Source: CBDDLJ01 sp965230635
Lineage (GTDB): Bacteria > Pseudomonadota > Gammaproteobacteria > UBA1113
NCBI GenBank assembly: GCA_965230635.1
Contig: CBDDLJ010000019.1
Span: 1-64,000, forward strand
Direction of reading: 5' to 3'
DNA length: 64,000 bases
In this document: positions 16,801 to 26,773 of the stretch, in pieces
Layout: every line of letters starts with the position of its first letter
Position numbering within the stretch: position 1 is the stretch's first letter
Translations under genes and position numbers: made by a program
Notes under the pieces: generated by a model
Told to the model about the DNA's origin: nothing
Database searches by the model: none
Seen by the model: the letters and a program-made list of their open reading frames with translations, nothing else

Positions 16801-19800
16801 TATGAAAAAGATTCAATTGGTTTGGATGCGCTTATAGAAGACTTGCGTGAAAGAGAAGCATCGCTATTGGAGTGGAAGGAATCTTTTGATGATTATTATA
16901 TGACGCATCCATTTGCCAGGCCTGAAATTATCTTTTCTGCTTGCGTTCAGAAACTAGTGAACTTTTTAAATTTACCAAAGCATATAAGCAACTTTATTCA
17001 ATATACAGCTGAAAATAACTCCCAATATATTTCTGCAACACATGAATATGATGAAATCGGACAGCTTATAAAAGCTAATCCTTTTGGTCCTTTATCAAAT
17101 GAGTTAAATTCTAATAAAGCCGAGGAATTTTCCTCAAATTTTTGTTCTTGGCCGGATGACGAAAAGACTGATGAGATATTTTTTTCTAATCAACCGGAGG
17201 AGAAGAAACTAAATAATAAAAGTGTGCCTAATCAATGTAATGATAATATACTGATTTATAATATAGATGATGATACACTTATAGAAGATGAGGTCTTAGA
17301 AAACCATCAAAAATTTCTTCCTAAAAAAAATACGGCTTCAGAGACAGAAAAATCATCAACTGACAACTTCAAAGAGCCTGCAAGATATTTGCCTCCAAAT
17401 AATGATCAGCCAGAAGTTCATAGTACGACAGGAAAAAATATTGGAAAATTTTATCTGCATCTTGGGTTTAATCCTGGACTTGGTCTTAAGCTGGGTCTTT
17501 CTTACCATAATAGTTCATATCAATATAATTCTAATTACAATTTTTATCTTGATCCGATAATTGTGCGAAGATTTTTTATAGGCGAAGTTTGCTGGGAAGA
17601 TGTTATGTGTCTTTTTGGTGACAAAGTTGCTATTTCCATAAAGTATGTTGGTGGCATAGGAAATGCGCTTCGTTTTAGAAAAAAAATAGTATTGGCAAGT
17701 GCATCAGGGGATACAGTCTCAGAATATTATAATGAAAAATACCAAGATGATAGAGAAGAAGCTAATAAAATAATAAACAGTTTGTTTCAAAAACTATTTG
17801 GCAGAACATTTTATAATAACAGAAAAAAATTTAACAAGCTTTATAACAATTATATTGAAAATCACAATTATGACAAGGCAATCACCTTGATTGAGGGGTT
17901 TTATAATAAATATGGTTTGGATGGAAAAGCGCTTAATGATGCTAAAGCAAATGTGCTGCTGTTACAAGCATATGATATCATTGATAATGATGCTAATGCT
18001 GCTATCGAAATTTTAATAAAAGCAAGAGAATTAAGCTCCAATAACAGTGTTCTTTCAGCATTGGCTAATGCATATATTAGAGTTAATAATTTTGGCTCTG
18101 CTGCTGAAGTATTTAAGCAAAAAGCTGATCAAACACATATGCCAGCGCACACGTATTATGATAAAAAGAGTCATTCTGACTTTGCTCAATATCATACCAA
18201 TAAGGCAAATAAATGTATAGCAGAAGGTGACTTGATTAGTGCAGAAAATGAGTTGCATCAAGCACTTGATGATGATCCCAAGTGTGCAAAAGTAGCAGCA
18301 CTTTTTTTTAAAGTAATCAAATTGTATAGTGAGCAAATAGCAGAGTGCAACAAAACCGGTAATAAAGAGAAAAAAAGAGAGCTTATTGAGTATAGGAGTA
18401 AGCTAAGACGTTTTCTAAAAAATCAATACGGTAAAGGTAAAGCTCGTAATAGAAAAATCAACGATATTAGTCAAGCTGAACTTGAATTTGATGTAGAGAG
18501 GGTTTTTCATAATGTAATATTAGCTGATATTCTCCCAGATATTATGAAGGGTGATTTTCTTAAGGCAAAATCAATATGTGAAGAATACAGAGAGGCCGCT
18601 CCTGAGATAGTAGATGAGTATATAAATGCCATTGAAAAATTAGAATCAACTAATGGCATAAGTAACAAAAACTTACTTGAAATAATAAAATATTTTTCTA
18701 ATATTGATGATCAGGATGAAGTCGAGATTAATAAAGTGATTTTGTCTATTTTGAATGCTTGGCAAGATAGAAATATTATTAATTTAATTTATCAAGGTGA
18801 TTTTTCTGGTGCTAAAAGAGAACTTGAACTGCTTAGCCAGGAAGATTTAAAATTAACAGAGTTATATAATGATTGTATTTCACTTCTTGAAGATGCAGAA
18901 AAAAATGCAGATAATGATGAGCAATATTGGATAAGCAAATATAAAGAGTTAAGAAAGAATAAAAATGATCCTGTCTCAAATGAACAAGATGATGGTGCTA
19001 AGGATAAAGATCTTAAAATTGAAGAATTTCAATTGGCTATTGTTATTGGGGCTAGGATAAAGATAACTAACCATTTGTGCAAATGTGCACGTTATCGTGA
19101 GGCAGTAGAGGTGGCTGAACGGTTGCATTCGGATGAACCTGACTTGGCCGGGAATGAGTTTGTTGAAGATATTAAGTTTTTATATCAGGCCCAAAAATGG
19201 GGTATCATTGTTAGGCCATTACAAATGGCACTTGTGCGTGATATAGAAAGCTGGGAACCATCAAATAAACGTGCGTTCTTTTTGGCCACTGCAAAAGCAG
19301 TAAATGGGTTGCAGATTTTTATACCTAACATAGTAACGTTCACAGCGCAGGCAGGATATGGCATATGCAGAGGAAATCGATGTGTTGTTGTTAGAAATAC
19401 AAGGTATATTTTATCGCAGTTATGGCAAGATATTAAAAATCCTATTAATAAAGAGACTTACTTTAGAGGCACGATGATTTATGGCCAAGCTGTACTAGCA
19501 TTTATGCAGCATATTTCTTTAGAGAGAATTGCTTCTGAGAAATACTTGCTTACTGCAGAAAAAATGCGTTTTAAATTAGTTAGCATTGGCTATAAGCTTG
19601 TAGAGAGCTATCATATAGGGGTTAACATATTCATGCTGCGTGACGCATTGTCACTTGAATGGTTTTCTCTTTTTAGCGCCACTAGTGCACTTGTTTCACT
19701 TACCAATACAGGAGCGTGTCTGGGTTACTGGGCTTACTATAAGTATAAGGAATCAAGAGGTGAATTTATTGAGGATGAAACTCACTACGCTTGTAAAAGA

Positions 19801-22800
19801 TTGATAGATATGGGGATTCTACAATTTGGAACTCCGGCACTTGCATTTGCTGCTACGAGCGCATGGCCTCTGACAATTTTTGCTTGGTTTGCTGCATCTG
19901 CAGTGAACAATTACTATATTCATGGAGGACACTTTGAACATAGTATATCAGTTGATATATTAGAAGCCTCTCAAAAAAGCATTTCTTATCATATGCACTT
20001 GCAATTTTTACTTCAGTATATTAAAAATTGTAGGTATATACTTATCCAAGGTGATGCTAATGAAAATGACATTAAGAAAGTTAAAAAAAGAACTGCAATT
20101 ATCTTTGCAAACATAAACAATAATTATTATATCTATCATGCGAGTGATAAAAAAAGCAAGTATATTAAAAAAAAATTAAATAAGAATCTTTCTTTTTTCA
20201 GGAGCTTAGATTGGCCATTAGCAGATGATAAACGTGTATTTTTAGATAAGTATTATGGGCACTATATGATGAATAGTTTAGGTCGCCCCGATCCAAAAAG
20301 TCTTGAAAAGGGTATGTATTTCTATAAAAATCATGGCAGTGAGACTATTCAAGTTCTCGTGGTTCATGACAGTGTCAATACTGATAGTCCTGATTTAAGA
20401 CCTTATCTTGAAAATAATGAGTCTGTTAATTTTGAGTGTTATAAAGATGAAAAAATGTATAGACCAATTAATATTTCTGCACAGCTAGATAAATTTATTA
20501 AACTAAAATGTGAAAACATGCCGAGTTCGATAAGTGTAATAAAGAAAATAACAAAAAATAAGGTCATATCAACACCTATTATTGATGAGTATACGAGCGT
20601 GTGTAAATATCGCATTCAATATGGCAGTCCAAATAAAGAAATTGAACAAAAAATTAAACAAGATAAAGAAATTTGTTTTACAAAAGAGAGTAACTACAGT
20701 TTTGATAGTTCTATTGATACAGAATGTTACATTTATATTAAAAACAAATGTAAAAGTGTTGAAAAAATAGCAATCAAAGATAAGCTTCGTTGCTTTGAAA
20801 TTCTTAGTAATAAGAATACTGTAAGTTATTATTATGTTATACCCGGAAGCGCATTATATGAAGAAGTTTGTGATTATACAACAAAAACTATCATTTGTCA
20901 TTATAGTATGAACAGCCAAAATAAGACAAGCGAGCATTTAAAAGAAATTGGTTTCTGCTATAAAGAAAATCAATCTAAAGAAAATTTTATGCGTATTTTT
21001 CATTTAACAGTCAAAATCCAGGATTACTATCGACGTCTAGAATATAACAATGTAATTAAATACACAGATAAATTTATTTATAAGAATAATACTGTTATTA
21101 ATAAAGATTATAAAGTTCCACCGCATTTGGCTTGGGAGATCATAGTTTTTTATCGTCTTTACTCTTATGCAGCATCAGAAGCTTTGCTATTAAATTTTAG
21201 AGAACAATATGAAGAATACAGTAAATATATTTTTGAATCAGCTAGCCACTCAAAGTCAAGGCTGTGGCATTGTGAAAATCGAATAAAGGTGCAGAAAAAA
21301 TTGAAAAAAGTATTAAAATTTGCGCTGAAAAATTTAGTCATTGCGGCAAGCAAATTAGAAAATAAACCAGAAAAAATTAAATATCTATCTCAAGTCACAA
21401 AAAAATATAGCTATGTTGATTTAAAATGGCATGAAACATTTAAAAATGATAATTTTAAATTATTATCTGCTTACCAGTTCTATTGTATTGGAAAGCAGGA
21501 TGAATGTGAATTACTTTTGTTAAGTATTGTCGATCTATCTGGAATCATCATTTGCCGGAAAGAGGCTGAATATTTGGCAATGGCAGTAAATATATTCAAA
21601 AATGTTGATGTTGATAAACGCGATGATTTATTGCAGAAAGTTGCAGAAGATAGTACAATATTAAATTATGTTTTTGCTTTTTTGATGAAGAAAAAATATA
21701 ATAAAGCTAAGCAGTTTATTGATGACGCTGGCAATTTTAAATACAAGCAGACGGCATTAGCCATGTGCACATTTGAATCATCAGGTCGGTTAAACATACT
21801 AGCTGCATTACAACAACTATTGCAAGAAGAAGATAAGACTATTTTCTATTGGGATTTATTTTTAAAAATTCTGCAAGAGTGCGAAAGCGCATATAATTTT
21901 ATTCCTAAAAATAAATACCCGTTAAAAAATTTAATTAAGTTATATCTATGTATTAAAGTTTGTTGTGACTCTCTTCAATCATTTAGCGCTATTTCTTTTG
22001 AAAAAAATTCAATTATAAATATAATAGAAAATCAAGCGATGAGAAAAATTGAAGTTCTAATTAGAACTCTATTTAAAAATAGAATATCGAATGAAGAAGT
22101 TCATTCCAAAATGCATGAATATATAGAAATAGCACACAGAGATATAATAAGACCTGGTTTTTACAGCGAACTAAAAAACATTTTGGCAGGAATGTCTTAT
22201 GATTATATTGATGGAAATGAAAAGATCAAATATTTTCCTGTTGATGTTCCAGGTGATGGTGACTGTGCGTTTCACGTCCTTGGTGTAACTCGAAAAGAAA
22301 GTATTAATTTGTTGCTTTGCCATATTAAAAATAGAAACATAATTTCCACAACCTTATGGGGAAATACTCAAAGAAAAGATGTTATAGATATTATTTTGAA
22401 TGATCTGGAAATTAAAAACAATATGACTTATAGCCGGGAAGAGATGAATTTTGCAGATAATGTTAAGCTTGTTGAAGAATACGTAAGATCATTTTTAAAA
22501 CAGGGTGAGTGGATGCCTTATAATCAAAATGCAATGTCCATCTTGGATGCACTTGCACTTTTATTGAAAAAAAAACTAAGGATATTTGTCGCTAATAACA
22601 CAGGCCAACTTGTTTTATCAAGCTGCAATATACATGATAATTCATTTCAAACCATTGATATGCTATGCACATCTACTAGTGGATTTTCTTGTAACCAGCA
22701 GGCATTTAACCATTACATAAAGCTTATCAAAATTCCTACTCGTGTTATTGAAATTGTTGAGGGTTCTGTTAAAAGTGATTTGCACAGCCAGTTTTTTTCA

Positions 22801-22908
22801 TCTAGTATTAATAATAACCAAAGTGGTTTCTTTAATTCAGTACCGAGTGCAGTGAGAAGAAAAGATGATAGGAGTGCTAATCAAATACCAAATATGTCAG
22901 CTGTTTAA
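13888..22908 (+). CDS. Giant multidomain protein: ART-like N-terminus, HExxxH motif, TPR-like region, C-terminal OTU protease
   Basis: A 3006-residue protein (about 345 kDa) with a strong GGTGGAGG site before its ATG. Residues 27-190 look ADP-ribosyltransferase-like: VYHGT (28-32), GYGGPGLYIAL (50-60), then DYANYA. Residues 349-355 are HEVGGHH, a possible HExxxH metallopeptidase site. Residues about 1070-1180 are an acidic linker, followed by a strand-rich LHLGFNPGLGLKLGLSYH patch. Residues about 1290-1750 are helical with TPR-like units (AIEILIKARELSSNNSVLSA). Hydrophobic segments near 940-960 and 1930-2010 could be membrane spans. Residues about 2780-2950 are an OTU-type cysteine protease: PGDGDCAFHVLG with D2790 and C2793, and H2942 in NHYIKLI. 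OTU proteases cleave ubiquitin chains, which bacteria lack, so a role inside a eukaryotic host is inferred. No signal peptide is visible. A type IV effector or contact-delivered toxin are both possible. Confidence 0.8.
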   Translation: MYTDKELEAILQIVTKPYKESEIKNLKVYHGTIESAKDDVILGPKNKGNGYGGPGLYIALDSEKRLAYDYANYAVAAAYEQHATPILLSGYLTPKKSLRIASIRLAPRNDIHAYDLIRGIFPPDWSNDIELSNLMMKSFDIIEVLDAKKSGYNINSDRYWVIHESAGKDIINWVKTEELTVNNLNAESVLQSETLSYPGKKIINSLIGNFVSTSSADFDIKEIPKKLKFWAGTIFVEYHYNGFIFGDSQKAISKILQVLQKLEEINSQLSKAMLQFIKKEGKGQLLIFAIENANINKTSSVGDWGRLSSPVKVKVGGGFFTSSDIEKRYIARIATGHWSIEDLLKHLAHEVGGHHLLEIHNESVDPAMGKLGETFKSLAKELKSAVHKEILNQLNREDACRKEEAKMVRDILSIAQEYYNKEFINKFPTSYINISTGSLKKILHSAEFQLLKNNIPLVNTIKHELGEHIKNIFFEHIDNVFLSDSVLNAANIVSQLKNYIPLPTEKIEAFAENSLIKLEDHNVSIKEIFRNELTNYINALIDKVNKSAEIKWRCEISALWCENAIVQQDLLSKSLPCLSKIMQKAMAHIFPEGYYSSINSADLKKPLSPKQLSITYQEYNRYTYKPEALNNTSATIQAYDKISNKSNALYSIIVNSSNDNWHTPFQLIKNSKLNNKIYSAIYQEFLAYWKKDMSQIRVMSPEQNRIYNTIKQLGANRVYNEILTKIFFLLPKHMALDKSAQNLFPNTIHWYENILVRDHYKENIQLYFAHPKNFIDFSKMTNKFIKYEFSKISYLHHTSIAFYRKLAFDTRNSLIKYKFSVSNQVLIGTLKMKAPCFLENGKLGLVEISAKARFFYPKKNSLPKVINWLSKPTIITYYPNKAWTDYMQDIVIRGRRVWQAAKGPLLAATVGVEFYNEYQHAKIYYPCTPLCSAFLSGLTKGMANILFYSAVDLPGFFVFTLADITPDMMALYEKDSIGLDALIEDLREREASLLEWKESFDDYYMTHPFARPEIIFSACVQKLVNFLNLPKHISNFIQYTAENNSQYISATHEYDEIGQLIKANPFGPLSNELNSNKAEEFSSNFCSWPDDEKTDEIFFSNQPEEKKLNNKSVPNQCNDNILIYNIDDDTLIEDEVLENHQKFLPKKNTASETEKSSTDNFKEPARYLPPNNDQPEVHSTTGKNIGKFYLHLGFNPGLGLKLGLSYHNSSYQYNSNYNFYLDPIIVRRFFIGEVCWEDVMCLFGDKVAISIKYVGGIGNALRFRKKIVLASASGDTVSEYYNEKYQDDREEANKIINSLFQKLFGRTFYNNRKKFNKLYNNYIENHNYDKAITLIEGFYNKYGLDGKALNDAKANVLLLQAYDIIDNDANAAIEILIKARELSSNNSVLSALANAYIRVNNFGSAAEVFKQKADQTHMPAHTYYDKKSHSDFAQYHTNKANKCIAEGDLISAENELHQALDDDPKCAKVAALFFKVIKLYSEQIAECNKTGNKEKKRELIEYRSKLRRFLKNQYGKGKARNRKINDISQAELEFDVERVFHNVILADILPDIMKGDFLKAKSICEEYREAAPEIVDEYINAIEKLESTNGISNKNLLEIIKYFSNIDDQDEVEINKVILSILNAWQDRNIINLIYQGDFSGAKRELELLSQEDLKLTELYNDCISLLEDAEKNADNDEQYWISKYKELRKNKNDPVSNEQDDGAKDKDLKIEEFQLAIVIGARIKITNHLCKCARYREAVEVAERLHSDEPDLAGNEFVEDIKFLYQAQKWGIIVRPLQMALVRDIESWEPSNKRAFFLATAKAVNGLQIFIPNIVTFTAQAGYGICRGNRCVVVRNTRYILSQLWQDIKNPINKETYFRGTMIYGQAVLAFMQHISLERIASEKYLLTAEKMRFKLVSIGYKLVESYHIGVNIFMLRDALSLEWFSLFSATSALVSLTNTGACLGYWAYYKYKESRGEFIEDETHYACKRLIDMGILQFGTPALAFAATSAWPLTIFAWFAASAVNNYYIHGGHFEHSISVDILEASQKSISYHMHLQFLLQYIKNCRYILIQGDANENDIKKVKKRTAIIFANINNNYYIYHASDKKSKYIKKKLNKNLSFFRSLDWPLADDKRVFLDKYYGHYMMNSLGRPDPKSLEKGMYFYKNHGSETIQVLVVHDSVNTDSPDLRPYLENNESVNFECYKDEKMYRPINISAQLDKFIKLKCENMPSSISVIKKITKNKVISTPIIDEYTSVCKYRIQYGSPNKEIEQKIKQDKEICFTKESNYSFDSSIDTECYIYIKNKCKSVEKIAIKDKLRCFEILSNKNTVSYYYVIPGSALYEEVCDYTTKTIICHYSMNSQNKTSEHLKEIGFCYKENQSKENFMRIFHLTVKIQDYYRRLEYNNVIKYTDKFIYKNNTVINKDYKVPPHLAWEIIVFYRLYSYAASEALLLNFREQYEEYSKYIFESASHSKSRLWHCENRIKVQKKLKKVLKFALKNLVIAASKLENKPEKIKYLSQVTKKYSYVDLKWHETFKNDNFKLLSAYQFYCIGKQDECELLLLSIVDLSGIIICRKEAEYLAMAVNIFKNVDVDKRDDLLQKVAEDSTILNYVFAFLMKKKYNKAKQFIDDAGNFKYKQTALAMCTFESSGRLNILAALQQLLQEEDKTIFYWDLFLKILQECESAYNFIPKNKYPLKNLIKLYLCIKVCCDSLQSFSAISFEKNSIINIIENQAMRKIEVLIRTLFKNRISNEEVHSKMHEYIEIAHRDIIRPGFYSELKNILAGMSYDYIDGNEKIKYFPVDVPGDGDCAFHVLGVTRKESINLLLCHIKNRNIISTTLWGNTQRKDVIDIILNDLEIKNNMTYSREEMNFADNVKLVEEYVRSFLKQGEWMPYNQNAMSILDALALLLKKKLRIFVANNTGQLVLSSCNIHDNSFQTIDMLCTSTSGFSCNQQAFNHYIKLIKIPTRVIEIVEGSVKSDLHSQFFSSSINNNQSGFFNSVPSAVRRKDDRSANQIPNMSAV

Positions 22909-23371
22909 GTATAGTTACTTTGCATGGTTTTTATTAAATAAATAGCATATTTAATGATCAAGTAGAACAGTAGATTATTATATTCACTATTGGCTTTTAT
23001 CTAATGATGCTTTTTTAACATTTTTCCTTATTTCATAGCAGTTTTCAATATGACTAAGCCATTATAAACTTCTGCTAATACGCGCTTGCTTTGCTCTTCA
23101 AAAGCTTATTTACAGTAAGTAAACCTGACTGTTGAAACCGCGCAAGCATGCGTTATACTTGCTTATAATGGCTTAGTCATATTGAAAACTGCTATAAAAA
23201 TTTAATAATGATAACATTAATAATATTTAATTTTTTAAAACAGGGTTAATTAACATAAATTTCTGCTAATCTAGATGCTATATCTTTAATAAAATATATT
23301 TGCTGCTAATAATAGAGAGGATTTTCAACTTTAGTCATAGAAAATGTTGTTGTAATGATATAGACTTTTTT
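22909..23371. other. Intergenic between convergent genes, contains one MITE
   Basis: About 460 bp separating the 3' ends of the giant protein and the ankyrin gene. Apart from the MITE at 23035-23196 it is AT-rich and shows no gene. Confidence 0.5.
23035..23196. mobile_element. Palindromic MITE, subfamily B, copy 2
   Basis: A 162 bp element with ends ATAGCAGTTTTCAATATGAC / GTCATATTGAAAACTGCTAT and arms extending through TAAGCCATTATAA. It is in the opposite orientation to the copy at 42996-43158. Its core (GCGCTTGCTTTG, CTTCAAAAGCTTATTTACAG, TAAGTAAACC, CGCAAGCATGCGTTATACT) also matches the core of subfamily A, showing common ancestry. It lies between two convergent genes, where it could act as a bidirectional terminator-like hairpin. 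Confidence 0.85.
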
Positions 23372-24670
23372 CTAGCATTTCATAGAAGTAACTGCTGCTG
23401 CAGGCTCTTGTTCTAAATCAGAATCGGTTTCATCATCACTTTCATAATTTTCTGAAAAATCACTGAGAGTTTCTGTTAAAGCATATTTGACAATTTCACC
23501 ATTGTCATCAATCAATTCGGGCGTATATTTTTTTATAATCGATTTGTGCTCTTCATTTGTCTGAGCTGTTTCTAATTCTTTATTGCGTTTGATATAAATT
23601 TCTAATAATTTTTGGTAGGGCGCAGAAGTTATGCTATAGTAATCTAAATTCAAGTCTGCAGCATGTGGCGATGGCACATGATCAATTGCACCTATAATGG
23701 CTGAGGTGATAGTAAAGTTATATTTTATAGCTTGTACGAGTTTTGCTACGCCATCTTTCTTAGGCACATCTGTACATGCAATACAGTCAAAAATCTTTAA
23801 GCTTTTATTTTTTAAAATGATATTCACAAGCAAGTCATAACATTCCTTATTGAGGATAGAATACATTAAACCAAATTCATGTAATCCATTAGTTGAAGAA
23901 ATGGTGTCGCTAAGTAATCTTAAGTGTGATTCTTCTAACGATAAAAACTTTACTCCATCATGAAATAAGCTTCTTGTTTCTATTGTACCATTATTTTTTA
24001 TGCTATAGGGAGGAAAATTCATTTCGCATAGAGTCAAACATTTTAAGATTGTGTTTTCTTTTAAAATTGTTGCTAGCCATTTTAATGAAATTGGTGCAGA
24101 AAAACCGCCAGTGATTGATAATGAGTTTATTTTTTTGCTTTTTTTTAGTGCCGTTGAAATTTTTAGTATTTCAGTATCCCATGTGTTCTGATCATGTGAG
24201 TGACGATTTAAAGAAATGTCTTTTTTATCAGTATAAGGGTTAGGTAGTTTTTTCTTGACGTAATGCTCTCTTAGTTGTTGTAATGAAGTAGCTAAATCAT
24301 TAAGCCCTTGAAACATTGCACCATCACAGGGTGTGTGGCCATTAGCATCTTTGCAAAAAGGGTTAGCTCCGTGATTTACAAGATATCTAGCAACAGAGAC
24401 TCTTTTATTAAAGGTTGCTGCGTGTAGCGGTGTCCATTTTTTCTGTGTCAATTGATTAATTGGAAAACCTTTTTTTAGTAAATATTCAACAATGTCAAGA
24501 TGGCCTTCCGCTGCGGCTTCATGTAACGCTGTAGTTCCAGTCACGATAACCCCATTACTGGCGCGGAGGGTTGTTTTTGCAGTTATATCAATTTTTTTAA
24601 CTTCAATTGCTTTTTTTACTTTTGCCAAATCGCCATTGCGAGCAGCAAGTATGTAATCTGTATTGCCCAT
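23372..24670 (-). CDS. Ankyrin-repeat protein with LRR-like C-terminal half
   Basis: A 432-residue cytosolic-type protein. About three to four ankyrin repeats occupy residues 3-130: DYILAARNGDLAKVKKAIE, TALHEAAAEGHLDIVEYLLKKG, and TPLHAATFNKRVSVARYLVN followed by ANPFCKDANGHTP. Residues about 175-345 contain repeated helix-strand units resembling ribonuclease-inhibitor-type leucine-rich repeats (LKWLATILKENTILKCLTL, LLVNIILKNKSLKIFDC). The C-terminus is strongly acidic (SDFSENYESDDETDSDLEQE). Both repeat types mediate protein-protein binding and are common in effectors of Legionella and Coxiella relatives; an acidic C-terminus fits a Dot/Icm signal, which is inference. It lies next to two other effector-like genes and has no signal peptide. 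Confidence 0.75.
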   Translation of the reverse strand: MGNTDYILAARNGDLAKVKKAIEVKKIDITAKTTLRASNGVIVTGTTALHEAAAEGHLDIVEYLLKKGFPINQLTQKKWTPLHAATFNKRVSVARYLVNHGANPFCKDANGHTPCDGAMFQGLNDLATSLQQLREHYVKKKLPNPYTDKKDISLNRHSHDQNTWDTEILKISTALKKSKKINSLSITGGFSAPISLKWLATILKENTILKCLTLCEMNFPPYSIKNNGTIETRSLFHDGVKFLSLEESHLRLLSDTISSTNGLHEFGLMYSILNKECYDLLVNIILKNKSLKIFDCIACTDVPKKDGVAKLVQAIKYNFTITSAIIGAIDHVPSPHAADLNLDYYSITSAPYQKLLEIYIKRNKELETAQTNEEHKSIIKKYTPELIDDNGEIVKYALTETLSDFSENYESDDETDSDLEQEPAAAVTSMKC

Positions 24671-24846
24671 AGGTATGACTCCACTATCTTCATTAGTTAA
24701 TGATTTTGACCATTTACATTTTATCTATTTGATTTTTATTTTACAAGAAATATCTGTAACGTTTTCAATAATATATAAGTTGGCTCAGTTTTACTAATCT
24801 AACTAGCAGGTTTGATTTGATTTAAAACAGCAGTAGTTTATTATTA

Positions 24847-26628
24847 CTATCGCCTATATACTCTGCTTTGTGGCCGAAGTTGGGCATTAGGTATATTATC
24901 TTCTTTTGTGTTTTCTTCTACCTCAAAAGATTCTTTACCAAAGATATTTGTTAGGTTTTGTCCTACTGAACTTGCTAATGCTAATTTATTATTATCAGTT
25001 GTGGTGGCTCTCGTTGTTGTTTTTTCGCTAATGTTAGTTAGTTCAGGCGGCTGCTGTTGTTGCAATAAAGTTTCATTAATAGCAGTAACTGATGATGCCT
25101 GTGGATTAGTATGATTGCTCTGTACTTCAGTAGTGTCTGTATTTTCATTTGAAGCGACTTCTTCTTGCTTTTTAGGAAACATCTTCTGCTGCGCTTTACG
25201 AGCAATATATTTTACGCCACTCCAGATCTTAGGGGTTAAGACTGCAATACAAGAAGTAACGCCAATAGAGACAAAGGCGAGCGTCACATTGGAGACAGCC
25301 GTAATACCAAGAGTTGCCATAGTGCTAGTGATGAAAAGTGCTAACGATGCGGGTGGAAATACAACCAATGCGGTAATAGTAACAACAAAAGCAATACCGA
25401 TCACAGATTTTGCAATATCATAACGAGCATTATAAATTTTTTCCCATGTGAGTTTGTCGAGCTTGCTGCCTAATTCCTCAAATTGATTTTTCAGTGAAAA
25501 TTGTTTAGAACAAAAATAATAAATAGTGTAGGCGCCAATAAGCAGATAGGTCGTTGAGGCACTAATAGCGATAAAGGTTAATGCAGTTCCTAATAACATA
25601 GCTGCTTCAGCAATACCTGAGAGCAGAATAATGCCAATACCAAGATAGGGTAGCATCTTTTTCATTGTGCCAGCTTGAGTTGTATTATTACTGGAATGTA
25701 ATTTTTTAATTTGCTCGACTGTGTGTATCGCTATTTTAGTAACAAAAAACGTAGAGCAAGCAATAAAAACACCTTGAATTAATAATGGAATTGCTATGGA
25801 GAAGGTAAAAAAATTAAGTAAAATAGCTGCCACACCAATGCCAAACATAATCAGTGCTATATTTGAAAGAATTTTCTTTCCATGCGTGTTCCAAAATTTA
25901 CGTATATTAAAATTAGCAATGAAGTCATCAATGGTTTTCCCAGTTTTTTTTAACTTTTTTGAAATACTGCCGTTTTTTGAAAAGACAAGTTTAATACCTT
26001 GAGCGGCGACCATTGTTAAAACAAAGCCGGTTGCTAAAAATCCACCGCTTAAAATTTCAGCAATAGAGAGATAGGTTGCAATAGCGGTAGCGACAAATAG
26101 CGTAATCAGTGCGGGAACACGAAAGTGTTTGCTAAGTAATGCTTGAAAAAAACCAGGGCTTTGTGCATTTTTAAATACTTGCTCAAGAGATTCCCGTTCG
26201 GCTTTCAATTGTTTGTATTGTTTATTGAGCATGATGAAGTTAACGGCATTACGATTTTGTTGTTCATTTTTGTGGAAAAGAGATAATTGTTGTTTTAGCT
26301 TGTTTTGTGCTTGATAGTTATTATTAACGGCAGTAATGAATGACGATGCTAATGCCGCTTTCTTCTTTTTTGTTCGCTTGGTTTGTTCTTCCTCCACAGC
26401 GTAGTATAAAGTTTTTATACGCTGATAATTCGTTTGTTGTTTCCTTGTTAAATTATCTGCATAGTCATTTAAGATAGTTGGGGCAGTGAATTCGCTGTGG
26501 TTGATAATGGGCTTAGCAGCGGATGGCAGCTGTTTTGTTCCAAAGATATTTTGTTCAGTGTCAAGGCTTACTCGATTTTCCAGAGAGAACAAAATATTAT
26601 TACTTTTAATTGTTGTTGGATTCGACAT
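24847..26628 (-). CDS. Polytopic membrane protein with coiled-coil N-terminus, unknown function
   Basis: I do not recognise a family. The start at ATG 26628 is chosen because GTGAGG lies at a good distance; a TTG at 26643 would add five residues. The 593-residue protein has a polar, Gln/Lys-rich N-terminal 160 residues with heptad-like helices (YQRIKTLYYAVEEEQTKRTK, LKQQLSLFHKNEQQ), then roughly eight to ten hydrophobic segments between about 165 and 470, including a long run of Ala/Ile/Leu helices, and a polar tail with poly-Gln and an acidic end (ESFEVEENTKED). The architecture resembles membrane-inserting secreted effectors more than a transporter, since no transporter motif is seen. The acidic tail would fit a type IVB secretion signal; this is inference. 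Its neighbours are the ankyrin gene and the BCKDH operon. Confidence 0.55.
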   Translation of the reverse strand: MSNPTTIKSNNILFSLENRVSLDTEQNIFGTKQLPSAAKPIINHSEFTAPTILNDYADNLTRKQQTNYQRIKTLYYAVEEEQTKRTKKKKAALASSFITAVNNNYQAQNKLKQQLSLFHKNEQQNRNAVNFIMLNKQYKQLKAERESLEQVFKNAQSPGFFQALLSKHFRVPALITLFVATAIATYLSIAEILSGGFLATGFVLTMVAAQGIKLVFSKNGSISKKLKKTGKTIDDFIANFNIRKFWNTHGKKILSNIALIMFGIGVAAILLNFFTFSIAIPLLIQGVFIACSTFFVTKIAIHTVEQIKKLHSSNNTTQAGTMKKMLPYLGIGIILLSGIAEAAMLLGTALTFIAISASTTYLLIGAYTIYYFCSKQFSLKNQFEELGSKLDKLTWEKIYNARYDIAKSVIGIAFVVTITALVVFPPASLALFITSTMATLGITAVSNVTLAFVSIGVTSCIAVLTPKIWSGVKYIARKAQQKMFPKKQEEVASNENTDTTEVQSNHTNPQASSVTAINETLLQQQQPPELTNISEKTTTRATTTDNNKLALASSVGQNLTNIFGKESFEVEENTKEDNIPNAQLRPQSRVYRR

Positions 26629-26773
26629 AAATGCCTCACTCAATTAATACTGTTTTATACTTGCAACTTGGTATTTTTACTTTATGCAAGTTGAGCACTA
26701 AAATTAGCTAATAGACGTTAATTGTACAAGTATTTTATATAAAAATAAAGTCATTTTTAGCAATAAATGCCAT

